Positions 1 through 8,733 of a stretch of DNA of 64,000 bases are shown in pieces. The DNA lies in assembly GCF_014838715.1 (NCBI RefSeq), contig NZ_CP061947.1, positions 1,116,001 through 1,180,000 of the forward strand, in the 5' to 3' direction. The notes under the pieces are model-generated. The model was given only the letters and a program-made list of their open reading frames with translations, was not told where the DNA came from and did no database searches. The position numbers and the translations under genes were made by a program. Each line of letters starts with the position of its first letter. Positions within the stretch are counted from its first letter, which is position 1. The stretch is from Algoriphagus sp. Y33. GTDB taxonomy: Bacteria > Bacteroidota > Bacteroidia > Cytophagales > Cyclobacteriaceae.

Positions 1-2
1 AC

Positions 3-1178
3 AAGGTTTTGGCTGATGAAACAAAGCTTTCTGTCCCGGCTTCGGATAATTTTATCCGAAAAAATCCGAAGGTTTTATTGATTCATCATGTAAAAGACCT
101 TGAAAGCTGGTGGGCTGGGTTATCGGACGCTTGGAAGGCTACTTTGAAAAAGGCCAATCCGGGAATCACTAACGACCATCCCAGTGTAGAAACATTGACA
201 AGTACTATAGGACTGGAAGAACTTGATTTGAGTGGAGCGGGAGTGGAAAGTCTAAATCCGATTACCAGATTTGTGAAACTTACTAAAGTTGATTTTTCTG
301 ATAATCCTGTGACTGAGGTAATTTCCCTGAGCGAAGTTAAGACACTGGTAGAAATTATAGGTAAAGATACCGAGGTTAAGGATATTTCCCCTCTCAAATC
401 AAACGATGAATTGGTAAGAATAGATCTGGAAGGAAGCCCGGTATCAAGTATTCTAAGTGTCTCGGATCTTTCCAAATTGGAATATCTAAACGTTAACGGT
501 TCTGAAATATTTGCCGAAGAAGTACCGGAGTTGGTAATCAATAAACCTAGCTTAACGATTATATACCGTACGGAGGAGCTGAAATCATGGTGGGAATCAT
601 TGGATGATGCCTGGAAAGAGATTCTCAGTGAGCAGTTTTCATTTTCTGAGGAACCTAACACCGAGGAGCTTCATTCAATGACCGAAAAGTCATCATTGAC
701 CTTCGAACGTGTCCCTGTAGGAGATATTCAAGCCCTAGTTGCTTTTGTGAATTTACGTTCTCTGGTCATCTTCGATGCACCGATCGGTAATATCACTCCA
801 ATCAAAGAACTTAAGCTATTGGAGAAACTCAGAATTTCCCAGGTGCCTGTAATTGACTTCTCACCTCTGATAAGCCTGTCCAAATTAAAGGAACTGGACA
901 TCAGTAATTCAGGAATCGAGGGTTTGGATCCTTTGTCAGGACTTTTGAATCTGGAGATTCTGAATATTTCCGGCACCAACTTGAAGACCCTGAAAGGCCT
1001 TGAGGGTAATATAAACTTAAAGGAACTCGATGTAGCGAGTACAAACCTTCGTTCTCTCAAACCTATAGAAGGATTGCCGAATCTCAGAAAACTCTCTTGC
1101 TTTAATACCCGACTAAATAGCAGAGCTGTAGATCGCTTTAAATCTTCAAACCCTGATTGTGAAGTAAGGTATTACTAA
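3..1178 (+). CDS. Leucine-rich-repeat protein, 5' end outside the window
   Basis: The reading frame is open to the left edge, so the gene probably starts upstream; a TTG at 9 is possible but unsupported. About 390 residues are visible. They hold irregular leucine-rich repeats with the L..L.L..T.L pattern of SDS22/internalin-like proteins, for example LKELDISNSGIEGLDPL near residue 295. A helical segment recurs twice, with WWAGLSDAWKATL near residue 34 and WWESLDDAWKEIL near residue 194, so the protein is an internal duplication of a helix plus LRR block. LRR proteins usually bind other proteins. No signal peptide or sorting domain is visible in this part. Specific function unknown. Confidence 0.7.
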   Translation, partial: KVLADETKLSVPASDNFIRKNPKVLLIHHVKDLESWWAGLSDAWKATLKKANPGITNDHPSVETLTSTIGLEELDLSGAGVESLNPITRFVKLTKVDFSDNPVTEVISLSEVKTLVEIIGKDTEVKDISPLKSNDELVRIDLEGSPVSSILSVSDLSKLEYLNVNGSEIFAEEVPELVINKPSLTIIYRTEELKSWWESLDDAWKEILSEQFSFSEEPNTEELHSMTEKSSLTFERVPVGDIQALVAFVNLRSLVIFDAPIGNITPIKELKLLEKLRISQVPVIDFSPLISLSKLKELDISNSGIEGLDPLSGLLNLEILNISGTNLKTLKGLEGNINLKELDVASTNLRSLKPIEGLPNLRKLSCFNTRLNSRAVDRFKSSNPDCEVRYY

Positions 1179-1864
1179 GGGATGGTCAAGAATAAAGGAT
1201 TTAAGGGGGCGCTATCATGATTTGAATAGACCGATTGCCCTACTTCCACTATTCTGAATTTGTAAGTCCATAATCATAGATTTATGAGTGTGCATATTTG
1301 ATCCAAGTCTCCTGGCTTGGATCCTTTTCACTTCAATTTCTTGGCTGTTGATATTCGAGGTTTCTTGAACCTCGATTTTTTTTCCCTACTTCTGCAACCC
1401 CCTCAAAAGAATTTTTTTATTTTCCTAATTTGGGTGTTGCATTCCAGGAGTAGTACCAACTAGTCGGTTCTCTCAACTGTCTTATGGTAATGCAGAATAA
1501 GTTGTCTTTAGGGATAGGGGATGGCAAATTGACTGCTTACAATTGGTATAAATCAAAGTAAAGATTAGTTTCAATGATCTTGAATTTGACAGGTGGGAAG
1601 AAGGAATAAAAGGGATTAAAAAATTTGATAAAAAATCCCTTTAGTAATTTTCTTATTAAAAAATCCATGTTGGAAAAGTTGCTTAATCACCCTGACATAA
1701 AGGTAGGGAGTCTCATATCGAAAAAAAATACCCTGTACAGGGTATTTTTTTGTTTAAAGGGGGTAAAGTTTTCCACAAAATAGTACTTTTGAAAGAGTCG
1801 ATTTACTTATTCTCCTTTTAATCTTGAATGTATAGTTTATGAAAAATATTATTTCGCCCTTATT
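1179..1864. other. Intergenic region with a perfect palindromic terminator
   Basis: About 690 bases without a convincing gene. A hairpin with 9-bp arms lies at 1609-1642 and a perfect 30-bp palindrome at 1722-1751. A 25-codon open frame starting at about 1483 has no recognisable product and is not called. Confidence 0.5.
1722..1751. terminator. Perfect palindromic bidirectional terminator
   Basis: Arms AAAAAAATACCCTGT and ACAGGGTATTTTTTT are exact reverse complements with no spacer, with A-runs on one side and T-runs on the other. It would work in both directions and separates the LRR gene from the polysaccharide cluster. Some terminal loop must form from the central bases. Confidence 0.6.
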
Positions 1865-3400
1865 TTGAACAAATTTCTTACAGCATCACTACTTCTGGCT
1901 CTTATTCTGATTTTTTTGGGAATAAATAGGGGCTTTGATATTTCTGATGAAGGGGTGTATGCTTTGTTGGCTGTTCCCAATCAGGAAAACATCGCCGGTG
2001 TTTTCAACTACGATTTATTCTTCAAACTTTTTTATAAAGCGACCGGGTTTGAGTTTGGGATAGTGGGGCTTAGGGTTCTCAGGTTACTTACCTGTTTAAT
2101 AGCTGCTACTTCCTTAGCGACCTTTTGGGCAAATTTAAATCAAGATAAGAATGAGAAATCCTCTGTTTTTCTAATTGCCTTATTGGGAATATTGGCTAGC
2201 TATGGATTTTTACCCCAAACCTTATCTTACAATTCTATTAATCTGATGTGTGGATGTGCGTGGCTCGCATTGATATCAGGTAAGCTTACCGCTTCAAGAT
2301 TAATCCTGCTTGGAACCTCCCTTTCTTTGCTTTTTTATAGCAAAGTGACCGTGTGCATAATTCTCAGTTTGCTTGCTGTTGCTTTTATTTTATTTGTAGC
2401 GCACCGCAAGACAGTGGGTAGCATGCTATTGTTTCTGCTATTGCCATTTTTACTATTGGAATTGGTTTTCATGTTAGTGTTGGGTGAATCTGGTGTCACA
2501 CGGGCTATTGCCGCTCAAGAAATGCTCAAATACAGGCCTGACTACCATTTTCCAACTATTGTTAAATATACTGCTGTGGGCATTTTCTGGTCTGTTCTTG
2601 TTTTTACTCCTTTTGTATTCGCAGGGTATTTGAGGCGGAAAGGAAAGTTTTATCATCGAATTGTAGTAGGTATTGGATTTGTCATATTCCTTGTTATTTC
2701 CTATTTCACTACTATTACTGCTGAGGTTAATCATTATTTACTGTTGGGGACCCTTGCAGTATTGGGATTTCTTATGGGGTCTTCACCTTTTCCTAAAATG
2801 AGTAGGCGACAAACCGGATTTCTTTTGCTTCTAATTGGATTTCCATTTATCCTTCATTTCGGAAGTAATGTCTACTTTCTGAGGTTGGGGATTCATTATT
2901 GGGTTTTTTGGATGCTGGCGATTTTATTCTCATTAAGAGAAGAGCATGTCAAAGGAAGGATTATACTTCATATTCTCTTTCCCTTGTTTTCGCTGATTCT
3001 GGTATTTAATGGTATTTCCATTTACGCTTTTAATTCGTATTCTTATACAGATGAATCCGTACTTTGGGAATATCAAAAAGGTAAGTTTATCAGACTGCCG
3101 ATTTCTGAGAGGAATTTGTACGATGATTTGTCGAACTTAGTTTCTGAAACTGGGGAGCAATATGTTTTGCCTATTTATAGAAACCCTGGTCTGGTTTATA
3201 TGTTGGGCAAGAGACACCCTAAAACTCCCGGATTATGGTCAAGCTACCAATTAAGATACTTCTTTCCCAGTGCAGAGGCTATTGCTGTCATTTTTTACAA
3301 CGATACTTTTGAATTCCCATTTGATAGGGATGAATGGATAAAGCAAGGAGAATTCGTTATAAAAGAGGACCAAATAATTCAGGTATTTTGGAAAAAGTAA
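1865..3400 (+). CDS. Polytopic membrane protein, probable GT-C type glycosyltransferase
   Basis: A 511-residue protein with roughly ten hydrophobic segments. Near residue 25 it has GFDISDEGVYALL, an acidic motif in the first periplasmic loop position typical of GT-C (PMT/ArnT-like) lipid-linked sugar transferases. The C-terminal 110 residues form a soluble domain. The start is a TTG at 1865; a nine-codon frame beginning ATG at about 1838 ends in TGA overlapping that TTG. The gene is followed with overlap by a second membrane protein of similar layout, so the two were probably made together. Transfer or modification of an undecaprenyl-linked sugar is inferred from fold and context only; the family is not recognised with certainty. 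Confidence 0.6.
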   Translation: MNKFLTASLLLALILIFLGINRGFDISDEGVYALLAVPNQENIAGVFNYDLFFKLFYKATGFEFGIVGLRVLRLLTCLIAATSLATFWANLNQDKNEKSSVFLIALLGILASYGFLPQTLSYNSINLMCGCAWLALISGKLTASRLILLGTSLSLLFYSKVTVCIILSLLAVAFILFVAHRKTVGSMLLFLLLPFLLLELVFMLVLGESGVTRAIAAQEMLKYRPDYHFPTIVKYTAVGIFWSVLVFTPFVFAGYLRRKGKFYHRIVVGIGFVIFLVISYFTTITAEVNHYLLLGTLAVLGFLMGSSPFPKMSRRQTGFLLLLIGFPFILHFGSNVYFLRLGIHYWVFWMLAILFSLREEHVKGRIILHILFPLFSLILVFNGISIYAFNSYSYTDESVLWEYQKGKFIRLPISERNLYDDLSNLVSETGEQYVLPIYRNPGLVYMLGKRHPKTPGLWSSYQLRYFFPSAEAIAVIFYNDTFEFPFDRDEWIKQGEFVIKEDQIIQVFWKK

Positions 3401-4962
3401 AGTCAAAAAATCTTATTGGTTACTGGGGAGTAATTGGTTTATTGGTGTTTTTGATTCTCTGGATTCTTCCTTGGCGTTTCGAAGCGAACGATGATGTGAT
3501 CATGATGTGGTTAGTCTCTGGAGCATATACCGGTACCCCAGAACCCTACGCTGTCTTTATTCATCCACTCTTAAGTTGGAGTTTATCAAAACTCTACACC
3601 TTTATGCCATTTATACAATGGTACGCTTTTGTCTGGTTCTTGGTTCTTTATGCTTCATTTATGGGGATAGTGATTTCTGTGCTAGATAGTTGCTTGTCTA
3701 TTCGCTGGAAAAACCTGCTCTTGTTTTCATTTTTGGTGCTGTATATTCATTTTTCATTAATTCTACAGTTCACAATTGTTGCCGGAGTAGCTGGTTTTTC
3801 AGGCTTTTTACTAGCCAATACATCCTTTGGGAACAGTTCAAAATTAGGACGTTGCGCGGTTCTGTTTTTATTGATTATATCTATTTTAATCCGGTGGGAG
3901 TCATTTGCCCTTGCTGCACTTGGGTATGCGTTCTACCAGTTTATTGCTGTAGACAGAATTTCGGGGGCTTCAAAGTTTAGGACAAAAACCTTTCTAATAA
4001 TAGGATTGGTTTTTATTCTATTACAATTTTTTGATTTTTTATACCTTAAAAATTCCGGATATGCTGAATTCAAGCATTATACAAAGGCTAGGGCTAACGT
4101 ATTCGATCATCCGGTTTTTTATACATTGGAAAAAGATCACCGACTGGATCAAACCAGCGAATGGTATTTCTTTTCACTTTTTATGATGGATGGTAATCAA
4201 ATTGATGTAGAAAAACTCAGTGAATTAAAACATGAATTGGATAAGAAGCTGTATTCGTTCGATCAGATTGGAAAATCTCTTGTAAGGCTAAGAGAGGTTA
4301 TGGGATTTCAGAATTTCAAATTAGCATTTAGCTTGCTTATTCTTTGCCTTTGCCTTTGGTCATGTTGGAAATGGCCCAAATACATGTTGTTTTTGTGTAC
4401 ATGGCTGATTTTTATGCTTGTTTTTAACCATTTTTTTATAGTAAAAGCAAGAGTTTATATTTTGTTTTTTCTTCCTTTGCTTTATTTCATCAATGGGAAA
4501 ACCCTCATTTCAGAAGTAGATACAGGTATATTTTTGATTTTTTATTTGATTGTAGGAGGTATACTGATAGTCCATTTGGTGGGATTTTTTGAGGGAGCCA
4601 AAAGAAGGGAGAGTATAGCACATGATATGAAAGTGCTGACGGATGGCCAGCTGAATTATAACCAGTTAATAATTTATGAAGGTTATCAGCAAAACTTCTT
4701 GCCAACACAGTACAATATGATAAATCCGGTTCCATTTGTCAGTATGGGTTGGATTTCAAAAAGTCCTTTTCAGGCTAAAGCCTTGGACAGGTTTGGTATT
4801 AAAAAAATAAGTGATGCCTCTGAATTTTATCTGATGGGAATATATGATGATCAAGATTTCAAATTCCCTAGCTACATGGAATTCTTGGGGTATCATTATG
4901 ACTTGGAGGATAGTTGGACGGGAAGCTATCTTTCAATTTTTCGTTACTCAAGTCAGAAATAA
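3388..4962 (+). CDS. Polytopic membrane protein, GT-C-like
   Basis: A 525-residue protein with about ten membrane segments. Just after the first segment it carries FEANDDVIMMWLVSGAYTG, an acidic pair in the same position as in the upstream protein, again suggesting a GT-C-like transferase of lipid-linked sugars. I place the start at TTG 3388, overlapping the end of the preceding gene by 13 bases. An ATG at 3334 would add 18 very basic residues lying wholly inside the upstream gene. A soluble tail of about 120 residues follows the last membrane segment. Co-translation with the upstream gene is likely. Exact function unknown. Confidence 0.6.
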   Translation: MEKVKSKNLIGYWGVIGLLVFLILWILPWRFEANDDVIMMWLVSGAYTGTPEPYAVFIHPLLSWSLSKLYTFMPFIQWYAFVWFLVLYASFMGIVISVLDSCLSIRWKNLLLFSFLVLYIHFSLILQFTIVAGVAGFSGFLLANTSFGNSSKLGRCAVLFLLIISILIRWESFALAALGYAFYQFIAVDRISGASKFRTKTFLIIGLVFILLQFFDFLYLKNSGYAEFKHYTKARANVFDHPVFYTLEKDHRLDQTSEWYFFSLFMMDGNQIDVEKLSELKHELDKKLYSFDQIGKSLVRLREVMGFQNFKLAFSLLILCLCLWSCWKWPKYMLFLCTWLIFMLVFNHFFIVKARVYILFFLPLLYFINGKTLISEVDTGIFLIFYLIVGGILIVHLVGFFEGAKRRESIAHDMKVLTDGQLNYNQLIIYEGYQQNFLPTQYNMINPVPFVSMGWISKSPFQAKALDRFGIKKISDASEFYLMGIYDDQDFKFPSYMEFLGYHYDLEDSWTGSYLSIFRYSSQK

Positions 4963-5020
4963 GAGTTTCAATGGACTATTTGTCAGTATAGATTTTCCTG
5001 AATTTGCAAAAACCGGTTAC

Positions 5021-5061
5021 ACGAGTAAATTTGTTACTCGTCGAGTAAGTTTATTACTCGA
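5021..5061. promoter_or_regulatory. Two adjacent hairpin/operator repeats upstream of the winged-helix gene
   Basis: Two adjoining inverted repeats lie here. One is ACGAGTAA (5021-5028) with TTACTCGT (5034-5041). The other is TCGAGTAA (5041-5048) with TTACTCGA (5054-5061). They share base 5041 and each has a 5-base spacer, so CGAGTAA/TTACTCG occurs four times in 41 bases with a 20-base period. A further partial site, TTACTCA, sits at 4944. This geometry is usual for a dimeric winged-helix repressor, and the next gene encodes such a protein. Operator function is inferred. Confidence 0.55.
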
Positions 5062-5137
5062 TGACGCTAATTTCTGAGATGGGACTGAAAGAGCGAAGCT
5101 TTTTGAATTTTAATATGACTACAATCTAAATTAATTA

Positions 5138-5644
5138 GTGCTCGAATCTCTAGTCACTTCCAAAACCAGAATCAAACTTCTTCTGAAGTTCTTTTCGCAT
5201 ACCAACTCAGGCTATCTGAGAGCTCTTGCCAAGGAGTTTGGCGAATCTACCAATTCCGTCAGAGTAGAATTAAACCGTCTGACCGAAGCAGGATTACTTG
5301 TGTCTGAAGAAGAGGGGAAAACTAAGCTTTATAAGGCCAATGAGGCACACCCGTTTTTTACGGAAATCAAAAATATGGTATCTAAATTCCTTGGTCTGGA
5401 TGATTTAATCGAACGAATCGTCAAAAGAATGGGAGATGTGGAAAGGGCCTATATCGTGGGAGACTATGCGAAGGGTATAGATTCCGGTACTATCCAAATG
5501 ATTCTCATAGGGAAAGAGTTGGACAAAAAATATTTGGACTTTATTAGAGAAAAAACCTACGAAAAAGTCCAAAGAAAAGTCGAAGTGTCTATTATGGAAT
5601 ACGATCCCGGCGACATCCAAGGTATTTTGGTTTACGGAAAGTAA
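5138..5644 (+). CDS. Winged helix-turn-helix regulator of the polysaccharide cluster
   Basis: A 168-residue protein starting with GTG. Residues 1-70 form an ArsR/MarR-like winged helix, with YLRALAKEFGESTNSVRVEL as the recognition region followed by a LVSEEEGKTKLYKANE wing. The remainder, including a VERAYIVGDYAKGIDSG segment, resembles a minimal nucleotidyltransferase-type domain, a combination seen in small regulators that precede surface-polysaccharide gene sets in Bacteroidota. The paired inverted repeats at 5021-5061 lie about 75 bases upstream and are the obvious autoregulatory target. It probably controls the export and sugar genes downstream. The ligand is unknown. Confidence 0.7.
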   Translation: MLESLVTSKTRIKLLLKFFSHTNSGYLRALAKEFGESTNSVRVELNRLTEAGLLVSEEEGKTKLYKANEAHPFFTEIKNMVSKFLGLDDLIERIVKRMGDVERAYIVGDYAKGIDSGTIQMILIGKELDKKYLDFIREKTYEKVQRKVEVSIMEYDPGDIQGILVYGK

Positions 5645-5747
5645 AGTAACCGGCAATCCCAATTATCCGGCAAACCAGTATTTATCCGTCTTCTCAGAAC
5701 CATCAGCTTATACTAAATCCCATCATTTTAAATTCTCAATTCAAAAC

Positions 5748-6575
5748 TTGACTCCCAAAGAACACATCAAAATCATCCAGCCTTCTTCGGGTTGGCAGCT
5801 TATAGACTTCAGGGAACTCTGGAGATACAAGGATCTTCTGTATTTCTTAACATTAAGAGGAATCAAGGCACGCTATGCACAGTCTGTACTGGGAGTGGCT
5901 TGGGCTATTATCCAACCTTTGTTTACTACCCTGGTGTTTACTGTTGTATTTGGCAATCTGGCCAAAGTGGACTCAGATGGGATTCCATACACGCTCTTTT
6001 CATACCTGGCACTTTGGCCTTGGAATTACTTTTCGGGCACACTCACTGAATCAGCTAATTCCCTGATCCAAAATGCCAATATGATCACCAAAGTCTATTT
6101 CCCCAGAATGGTATTGCCACTTTCCTCATTACTTTCGAAGCTTCTGGATTTTTTGATCGCATTTGTTGTGGTGGTGGGCATGATGATCTATTACCAGGTT
6201 ACCCCTGGCTGGGGATTACTGGTATTGCCAGTACTTATCATCCAACTCCTGATGTGCAGTCTGGGAATGGGGATGATGCTGTCTGCTATGGCGGTAAAAT
6301 ACAGGGACGTCAAGCATGCATTGACATTTGTGATCCAACTCTTACTCTATGCCGCTCCTGTGGTTTACAGTACCACAGCAGTTCCTGAGCCATACCGGGG
6401 ATTATATACGTTAAATCCCATGGTTGGGGTTATCGAAGGGTTTAGAGCAGCATTTCTAGACCGCCCTATGCCTTGGGAATGGATCTGGCCCGGCTCCATC
6501 GTAGCGGTTATTCTCTTTATTTTCGGTATGCTATACTTTCGGAGGATGGAACGGATATTTGCGGATGTTGCATAA
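5748..6575 (+). CDS. ABC-2 type polysaccharide export permease (Wzm-like)
   Basis: A 275-residue inner-membrane protein with six membrane spans. It shows the Wzm/KpsM signature: an N-terminal cytoplasmic segment (LRGIKARYAQSVLGVAWAII, about residues 40-59), then LVFTVVFGNLAKV, AVKYRDVKHALTFV and LLYAAPVVYSTTAVPEPY. The start is TTG 5748. Such permeases export lipid-linked O-antigen or capsule across the inner membrane with a Wzt/KpsT ATPase. That ATPase is normally the next gene, but here the next gene, after 135 bases, is a glycosyltransferase and no ATPase occurs anywhere in the window. Confidence 0.88.
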   Translation: MTPKEHIKIIQPSSGWQLIDFRELWRYKDLLYFLTLRGIKARYAQSVLGVAWAIIQPLFTTLVFTVVFGNLAKVDSDGIPYTLFSYLALWPWNYFSGTLTESANSLIQNANMITKVYFPRMVLPLSSLLSKLLDFLIAFVVVVGMMIYYQVTPGWGLLVLPVLIIQLLMCSLGMGMMLSAMAVKYRDVKHALTFVIQLLLYAAPVVYSTTAVPEPYRGLYTLNPMVGVIEGFRAAFLDRPMPWEWIWPGSIVAVILFIFGMLYFRRMERIFADVA

Positions 6576-6710
6576 AGTAAGGTTGTCTGCTTCGCGTTGT
6601 CCCGTTGTAGGATTTGCTATACCCTGACAACAGCGACAACCATAAGCCAACAATGTCAACTCAATTACTTTCCACCCTCTTAGCAGAACATTTTAAATTT
6701 TAACTTCCCT

Positions 6711-7619
6711 TTGCTCTCAATAGTCTCCCCGGTTTATCGTGCAGAAAATGTCTTAGCTGAACTCATCACAAGAATCAAGTTTGCTATGCCTGATCCGGAA
6801 TTCGAAATTATTCTGGTAGATGATTATAGCCCCGATAATTCATGGACAGAAATAGAAAGACTTTCCGGTATCCATCCGGAGGTTAAGGGAATTAAACTTT
6901 CCAGGAATTTTGGCCAGCATTATGCCATTACAGCAGGGCTGGATACGGCAAAGGGAGACTGGATAATAGTGATGGATTGTGATTTGCAGGATAGGCCTGA
7001 AGAAATTCCCAATCTATTGAGAAAAGCGGAGGAAGGATACGATGTAGTGCTCGCAAGAAGAGCCAATAGACAAGACGGCTTTTTCAAAAGACTGGCTTCA
7101 AAAATATTCTACAGAACGCTGGCTTGGCTGACAGGCTCCACCCAGGACGAAAGCATAGCCAACTTCGGTATATACCACCGTAAGGTCATCAGGGAGATAG
7201 TAGGAATGCGCGAAAGTATCCGCTATTTCCCTACCATGGTCAAGTGGGTTGGTTTCCGTCAAACGACCCTTGATGTGTTCCATGCCGAAAGGGGAGAGGG
7301 AAGCAGCAATTATGGTTTCAAGCGTTTATTCAATCTTGCACTGGATATTATGCTAGCTTACAGCGACAAGCCCATTAGGCTGACTGTTAAGCTGGGCCTT
7401 TTAATAGCACTGACAGGATTTTTGTTTGCGCTATATACATTGTACAAGTACTTGCACGGAGATATTGTTGTAGCAGGTTATGCCAGTTTGATTATCTCAC
7501 TATGGATGCTTGCCGGTTTCCTGCTGATTACGCTTGGGGTGGTGGGACTCTACATCGGAAAAACCTTTGAAGGAGTTAAGAATAGGCCTATTTACATCGT
7601 TGAGAAAAGAATAGGGTAG
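6711..7619 (+). CDS. GT2 family glycosyltransferase, DPM1/GtrB-like
   Basis: A 302-residue protein starting at TTG 6711, immediately at the first beta-strand (LSIVSPVYRAENVL). The nucleotide-binding VDDYSPDNS, the NFGQHYAITAGLDTAKGDW segment and the metal-binding DCDLQDRPEEIP (about residues 88-99) identify a GT-A fold transferase of the polyprenyl-phosphate sugar type. Two C-terminal membrane helices (about 222-245 and 255-280) match GtrB/DPM1-like proteins that load a sugar onto undecaprenyl phosphate for GT-C transferases. The two polytopic proteins at 1865-4962 could use such a donor. The sugar is unknown. Confidence 0.85.
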   Translation: MLSIVSPVYRAENVLAELITRIKFAMPDPEFEIILVDDYSPDNSWTEIERLSGIHPEVKGIKLSRNFGQHYAITAGLDTAKGDWIIVMDCDLQDRPEEIPNLLRKAEEGYDVVLARRANRQDGFFKRLASKIFYRTLAWLTGSTQDESIANFGIYHRKVIREIVGMRESIRYFPTMVKWVGFRQTTLDVFHAERGEGSSNYGFKRLFNLALDIMLAYSDKPIRLTVKLGLLIALTGFLFALYTLYKYLHGDIVVAGYASLIISLWMLAGFLLITLGVVGLYIGKTFEGVKNRPIYIVEKRIG

Positions 7620-7642
7620 ATTTGGGGAATATAATTGAGAGA

Positions 7643-7860
7643 AGCATGTACCAAGATCTTAGATCCAAGAGCTAGGACATAAGATCCAAACCGCTATTTA
7701 AACTCTTAACCCTTAATCTTTGAACCTTAATCCCTACTAGTAGTATGAATGCGAACCTATTAAAACCTTAGGTCAAAGAACCGGAACATAAGAGCCAAAA
7801 CTGTCACTTAAACTTTTAACCCCTAACCTTTAAACCTTTAACCAACTTAATCCTCTATCC
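7643..7860. repeat. Intergenic repeat element, two tandem units
   Basis: Two diverged copies, offset by about 109 bases, of a unit that begins purine-rich (ACATAAGATCCAAA near 7677, ACATAAGAGCCAAA near 7786) and ends pyrimidine-rich (TTAACCCTTAATC, TTAACCCCTAACC). They are joined by CTAGTAGTATGAA at about 7737-7749. The same arrangement, including the junction, recurs at 17973-18180 and partly elsewhere. Non-coding. Confidence 0.6.
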
Positions 7861-7865
7861 AAACT

Positions 7866-8534
7866 TTGAAACAAGAAATCAACCATCTTTCCTTCGACTC
7901 AAGTCTTTTTAATTACCCCGTGGGTAAAATTTACATTTCTGGCGATTGGGATGAGCAGGAGTTTCTGAAGAACTCGGCTAAGTACCAACTGGTGTATGTT
8001 CTTTCCGAATTGCCTCTGCTGATTTCCGATGCATCGATTCAGCTGGTCGATACTAAAACCACCTATCAGAAAGCAATTGCTAAACCTGCCGAAGTCCCCT
8101 CGGATATAGTTTCTTACACTGGAGAAATGAATCAGAATTTACTGTCATTGGCATTAGAGAGTGGGATTTATTCCAGATTTAAGCAGGATTGCCGGCTAAC
8201 TCAACATGAGTTTGAAAAACTCTATGGACTTTGGATCAAAAAAGCACTGGATTCCGGGTACTTATTGACGGCATATGAACTTCAAGGGATGGTGTCTTAT
8301 GATCTGGAGGGGGAAACAGCCAGTATAGGATTGATTGCAGTTTCTGATAATAGCCGCGGACATGGGTGGGCGAAGAAGCTGATGAAAGCAGCCGAGGAAA
8401 AAGCTTTTTCTTATGGAGCTAAGACCATTGTCGTGAGCACCCAAGAATCCAATGTCCCTGCCTGTAAGCTATACGAATCCCTTGGGTATAGATTAAAGGA
8501 AAGGATCTATATATATCATTACTGGAGGGAGTGA
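7866..8534 (+). CDS. GNAT acetyltransferase, WecD-like (dTDP-4-amino-4,6-dideoxy-sugar)
   Basis: A 222-residue protein whose C-terminal half is a GNAT domain. ASIGLIAVSDNSRGHGWAKK (about 157-176) contains the acetyl-CoA-binding loop, and NVPACKLYESLGYRLKER is the family's terminal motif. The N-terminal half with LSFDSSLFNYPVGKI and SRFKQD resembles WecD/FdtC-type sugar N-acetyltransferases. Together with the WecE-like aminotransferase next door it would convert dTDP-4-keto-6-deoxyglucose to an N-acetylated 4-amino-sugar. The start is TTG 7866, following AAAC, the same context as other TTG starts in this window. Substrate is inferred from homology and neighbourhood. Confidence 0.75.
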   Translation: MKQEINHLSFDSSLFNYPVGKIYISGDWDEQEFLKNSAKYQLVYVLSELPLLISDASIQLVDTKTTYQKAIAKPAEVPSDIVSYTGEMNQNLLSLALESGIYSRFKQDCRLTQHEFEKLYGLWIKKALDSGYLLTAYELQGMVSYDLEGETASIGLIAVSDNSRGHGWAKKLMKAAEEKAFSYGAKTIVVSTQESNVPACKLYESLGYRLKERIYIYHYWRE

Positions 8535-8549
8535 AGGTCAACCGTTAAA

Positions 8550-8620
8550 GTATCAAGACACAAGTATTAAGATTCTAGAGCCAAGATCGCCGATCTAACC
8601 CTTAACTTCCATAACTGCGG
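8550..8620. repeat. Partial copy of the intergenic repeat element
   Basis: Contains AGTATCAAGACACAAGTATT, then TAGAGCCAAGATC, then CTAACCCTTAACTT, the same order of blocks as at 7643-7860 and 17973-18180. Non-coding. Confidence 0.45.
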
Positions 8621-8733
8621 TAGCTCGGACGACTTTAATAAAAAAGACCTTTTTTCACCCACAGAACCCACGATAACACCTTTCACGGCCAACTGTAGCA
8701 GCTCCAAACTCTAAAATCAACCCGCCTGCCCCT

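Noticed and set aside
86..661. 191-codon minus-strand frame opposite the LRR gene
   Set aside because: Serine-rich antisense product typical of a shadow of Leu/Glu-rich coding sequence.
1483..1560. 25-codon open frame in the 1.2-1.9 kb gap
   Set aside because: Too short, no signal peptide or similarity, and no sign of translation; left uncalled.
3507..3980. Open frames overlapping the GT-C-like gene at 3388-4962
   Set aside because: They lie out of frame inside a gene with consistent membrane-protein structure.
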